From positions 1-6,970 of the forward strand of contig JAJYNT010000238.1 in NCBI GenBank assembly GCA_021786215.1: a DNA stretch of 6,970 nucleotides, written 5' to 3'. The translations under genes were made by a program, and so were the position numbers. Within the stretch, counting starts at the first letter, position 1, and each line of letters opens with the position of its first letter. The notes under the pieces were generated by a model. It made no database searches, had not been told where the DNA came from, and saw only the letters and a list, made by a program, of their open reading frames with translations. This DNA is from Chloroflexota bacterium (GTDB lineage Bacteria > Chloroflexota > UBA6077). Positions 5,387 to 6,970 of this stretch are shown piece after piece.

Positions 5387-6970
5387 GTGAGAGCCGTCTG
5401 CCGACGCATCATAACGGCGGAACTGCCCCTGTTGCTTCTGGTTTCCCCCGCTCTTCTCTTTCCTCGTGGCCCCCTGCCGCTCGCCGGCCTGGTGGCGATT
5501 CTGGTCCTCTGGTTGGCCAGGTTGGTCGGCTATCGGCGTGTCACCCTGGCCACTCCACTGGATTTCCCGATGCTGATACTGCTGGCCATGAGCCTGCAGG
5601 CCCTCTACCCCTCCACCGACCTGACACTCAGCATGCCCAAGCTGTACGGGATCGTGCTCGGGGTGGCCGTCTACTATGCAGTGGTAAACCAGGTCACCAA
5701 TCCCAGGAGATGGTGGATAGGAGTCTATGCCCTCTTACCGGCTGCTCTGGGTGTGGCCGCCGTCGGGTTGGTAAGCACCGACTGGATCACAGACAAGTTG
5801 CCTCACGGCGCGGCGCTGTATGCCCACATCCCGCGACTTGTCCAGTCGGTGCAAAGCTCCTCTGGTCCCATCGCGGGGATCCAACCGAACGAACTGGGCG
5901 GTACCCTGGCGTTCCTGCTGCCCGTGGCAGTGGGGGTGGTGTTGTGGAGCGTGGGGCGCAGACGGGGAGACGGGGAGACGGGGAGAGGGGGAGAACTCAG
6001 AACCCAGAACTCAGAACCTTCAGCCCTCACCCCGACCCTCTCCCAAAGGGAGAGGGAGAGCACTCAGCGCTTAGCACACAGCACTCGTCTCCCCATCCTG
6101 GCTGGCATGACCTTGCTTGTGGCGGGGCCGGTGCTGATCCTAACGCAGTCTCGAAGCAGCCTGCTCGGCTTCGCTGTTGCCGTGGCTCTTCTGGTGGGGC
6201 TTCGCTGGCGGCGCCTGGGCTTTATGATCCTGGCCGCGGTCGCGGTGGGGGGGGCTGTCGGCGCCGTCGCGGGACGGGAAGTGATCACTCGCTGGGTGCT
6301 GCAGATCGACTACGTGGGCGACGTGTCGTCGAAGTTCGCCGGACGCGAGGAGATCTGGAGCCGCGCCATCTACATGATCCAGGACTTCCCCTTCACGGGT
6401 GTGGGGTTGAATACCTTCCCGAAGGTGTTGATGAGCCTCTATCCTTCTGCTTCTATAGGCTCCGCTGCCGACGTCCCCCACGCCCACAATATCTACCTGC
6501 AGGCCGCCGTGGATCTTGGACTGGCCGGGTTGATGGCCTTTGTGGGGATATGTCTCATGACGTTGTGGCTGGCTGTTCGGACCTACCGACGCGCCGATGG
6601 GCCGGCGAGGGGCGCCATAGCCGGCCTGGGCGCTGGGTTCCTGGCCTACATGGTATATGGGCTGACGGATGCCATCACCCTGGGAGCGAAGCCGCTCGTC
6701 CTGCTATGGGTGATGGTGGGGTTGATCGTCGCCGGCAACAGGTTGCTGAACGACGGGGAGACGGGGCGAACTCAAAACCTTCAGCCCTCACCCCGACCCT
6801 CTCCCAAGGGGAGAGGGAGCACTCAGCACGCAGCACTCAGCACTCAGCACTCAGAACCCAGAACCCAGAACGGACGCCCAGCCCCCGGCACTCGACTCCG
6901 CTTCGTGGTCGTCGAGGCAGGGAAGACGCTGTGGGTACTGTACTGGACGGTGACAGTCTTGTTCGCTGTC
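5387..6970 (+). CDS. O-antigen ligase/polymerase (Wzy/WaaL-type), 3' end outside the window
   Basis: The frame is open from the GTG at 5387 to the window edge, 528 codons, so the C-terminus is missing. Several hydrophobic segments alternate with charged loops: residues about 13-25, 31-46, 61-74, 87-100, 112-130, 172-188, and more after 237. Family signatures are PNELGGTLAF (167-176), LTQSRSS near R256, GREEIW then FPFTGVGLNTF, and PHAHNIYLQAA with His365 and His367. Such proteins join lipid-linked glycan units or move the finished chain to its acceptor; polymerase and ligase cannot be told apart here. No good ribosome site precedes the GTG. A CTG at 5318, overlapping the previous stop and preceded by GAGGTGGAG, is a possible alternative. 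Two repeat elements (5961-6097 and 6752-6871) are read through in frame as residues about 193-236 and 456-495, each at a basic loop beside a membrane segment. Without them the protein would be typical. Confidence 0.88.
   Translation, partial: MRAVCRRIITAELPLLLLVSPALLFPRGPLPLAGLVAILVLWLARLVGYRRVTLATPLDFPMLILLAMSLQALYPSTDLTLSMPKLYGIVLGVAVYYAVVNQVTNPRRWWIGVYALLPAALGVAAVGLVSTDWITDKLPHGAALYAHIPRLVQSVQSSSGPIAGIQPNELGGTLAFLLPVAVGVVLWSVGRRRGDGETGRGGELRTQNSEPSALTPTLSQRERESTQRLAHSTRLPILAGMTLLVAGPVLILTQSRSSLLGFAVAVALLVGLRWRRLGFMILAAVAVGGAVGAVAGREVITRWVLQIDYVGDVSSKFAGREEIWSRAIYMIQDFPFTGVGLNTFPKVLMSLYPSASIGSAADVPHAHNIYLQAAVDLGLAGLMAFVGICLMTLWLAVRTYRRADGPARGAIAGLGAGFLAYMVYGLTDAITLGAKPLVLLWVMVGLIVAGNRLLNDGETGRTQNLQPSPRPSPKGRGSTQHAALSTQHSEPRTQNGRPAPGTRLRFVVVEAGKTLWVLYWTVTVLFAV
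5961..6097 (+). repeat. Composite repeat copy A inside the ligase/polymerase gene
   Basis: In order this copy contains GACGGGGA three times (5961-5984) with a fourth variant (5985-5992), three heptamers of type AAC(T/C)CAG (5994-6014), AACCTTCAG, a GC-rich core with a perfect 9-bp hairpin (6036-6056), and degenerate heptamers beginning CACTCAG (6061-6088). It ends in CGTCTCCCCATC (6086-6097), which matches the reverse complement of GACGGGGAGACG (5969-5980) at 11 of 12 positions. The host frame is open throughout and encodes a hydrophilic stretch rich in Gly, Arg, Glu, Ser and Thr. One of the other two forward frames is also open, and the third stops at TAG 6072-6074. Confidence 0.8.
6036..6056 (+). 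other. Hairpin core of repeat copy A
   Basis: CCCTCTCCC (6036-6044) pairs perfectly with GGGAGAGGG (6048-6056) around a 3-base AAA loop. The same core recurs at 6797-6817 with an AAG loop. It lies inside the coding sequence, so the mRNA of the ligase/polymerase should carry a stable stem at this point. The bases just before it, CCCTCACCCCGA, are also shared by both copies. Confidence 0.8.
6247..6254 (+). repeat. Run of eight G inside the ligase/polymerase gene
   Basis: Eight consecutive G residues are read as GTG GGG GGG GCT within a hydrophobic segment. Homopolymer G tracts of this length in surface-glycan genes are known slippage sites in some bacteria. In a GC-rich gene a run of eight could also be chance, so the regulatory meaning is speculative. 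Confidence 0.7.
6797..6817 (+). other. Hairpin core of repeat copy B
   Basis: CCCTCTCCC (6797-6805) pairs with GGGAGAGGG (6809-6817) around an AAG loop. It is the same palindrome as in copy A, differing only in the loop. It lies within the coding sequence, just after the last canonical membrane segment of the ligase/polymerase domain. Confidence 0.8.
6820..6868 (+). repeat. Heptanucleotide tandem array, seven units
   Basis: Seven consecutive 7-base units are visible: CACTCAG, CACGCAG, CACTCAG three times, then AACCCAG twice, followed by a partial AAC. Seven is not a multiple of three, so every reading frame passes through the same set of seven codons (CAC TCA GCA CTC AGC ACT CAG for the main unit) and none is a stop. 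On the opposite strand the main unit contains TGA and would stop in every frame. The array resembles the short tandem heptamer repeats described in cyanobacteria. Confidence 0.85.

Larger units (their letters stand above)
6752..6871 (+). repeat. Composite repeat copy B inside the ligase/polymerase gene
   Basis: The second copy has the same order as copy A: GACGGGGA (6752-6759) plus GACGGGG (6760-6766), a degenerate AACTCAA heptamer, AACCTTCAG and the GC-rich core with a perfect 9-bp hairpin (6797-6817), then a heptamer array (6820-6868). A 32-base stretch (6776-6807) is identical to 6015-6046 of copy A and in the same orientation. The frame is open through the whole copy, and all three forward frames lack stops here. 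The core is read as QPSPRPSPKGRGSTQ, whereas copy A reads it as SALTPTLSQREREST, so the two copies use different frames of the same DNA. Confidence 0.8.

Noticed and set aside
5820..6074. Forward frame of 84 codons starting inside the ligase/polymerase gene
   Set aside because: It is a shadow of the ligase/polymerase frame; its C-terminal half is simply the repeat copy A read in another frame.
5961..6871. CRISPR array
   Set aside because: The repeats are 7-8 base tandem units and two palindromic copies about 760 bases apart, without regular repeat-spacer alternation.
5387..6970. Ligase/polymerase as a pseudogene broken by insertions
   Set aside because: The frame remains open through both insertions and family motifs continue on both sides, so nothing in the window shows inactivation; the end of the gene is not visible.

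Overview
The window is a GC-rich stretch of a bacterial surface-glycan (O-antigen or exopolysaccharide) biosynthesis locus. All six genes are on the + strand. The protein types, the high GC content and the many palindromic and short tandem repeats suggest an uncultured Chloroflexota-like bacterium, but this is a guess from style and no taxonomic marker is present.

Layout. Positions 1-119 hold two strong hairpins and a short direct repeat, with no gene. Genes at 159-1577 and 1606-2889 are two adjacent NodB-type polysaccharide deacetylase homologues. The first is membrane-anchored with a C-terminal beta-sandwich and has lost key catalytic residues; the second keeps its motifs. A 222-base intergenic region (2890-3111) contains three hairpins, one of them a long imperfect palindrome that looks like a dispersed repeat. 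A second cluster follows: an initiating sugar-phosphate transferase (3112-3789), a Gfo/Idh/MocA sugar oxidoreductase (3808-4821), a left-handed beta-helix N-acetyltransferase overlapping it by an ATGA junction (4818-5321), and an O-antigen ligase/polymerase (GTG at 5387) that runs open to the window edge. No gene-free stretch exceeds 300 bases.

How the genes fit together. The oxidoreductase and acetyltransferase resemble two steps of a 3-acetamido-sugar nucleotide pathway; the aminotransferase expected between them is not in the window. The sugar transferase would load the first sugar phosphate onto undecaprenyl phosphate. The Wzy/WaaL-type protein would polymerise or transfer the finished glycan, and the deacetylase homologues would act on, or bind, the product.

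The most unusual signal is in the ligase/polymerase gene. Two copies of a composite repeat (8-mer array, 7-mer array, GC-rich palindrome, 7-mer array) lie inside its coding sequence, and the reading frame stays open through both. Each adds about 40 hydrophilic residues at a loop next to a membrane segment. The palindromic core is read in different frames in the two copies. The 7- and 8-base units are not multiples of three, so copy-number change would shift the frame, which makes the gene a candidate for repeat-driven on/off switching or protein-length variation.
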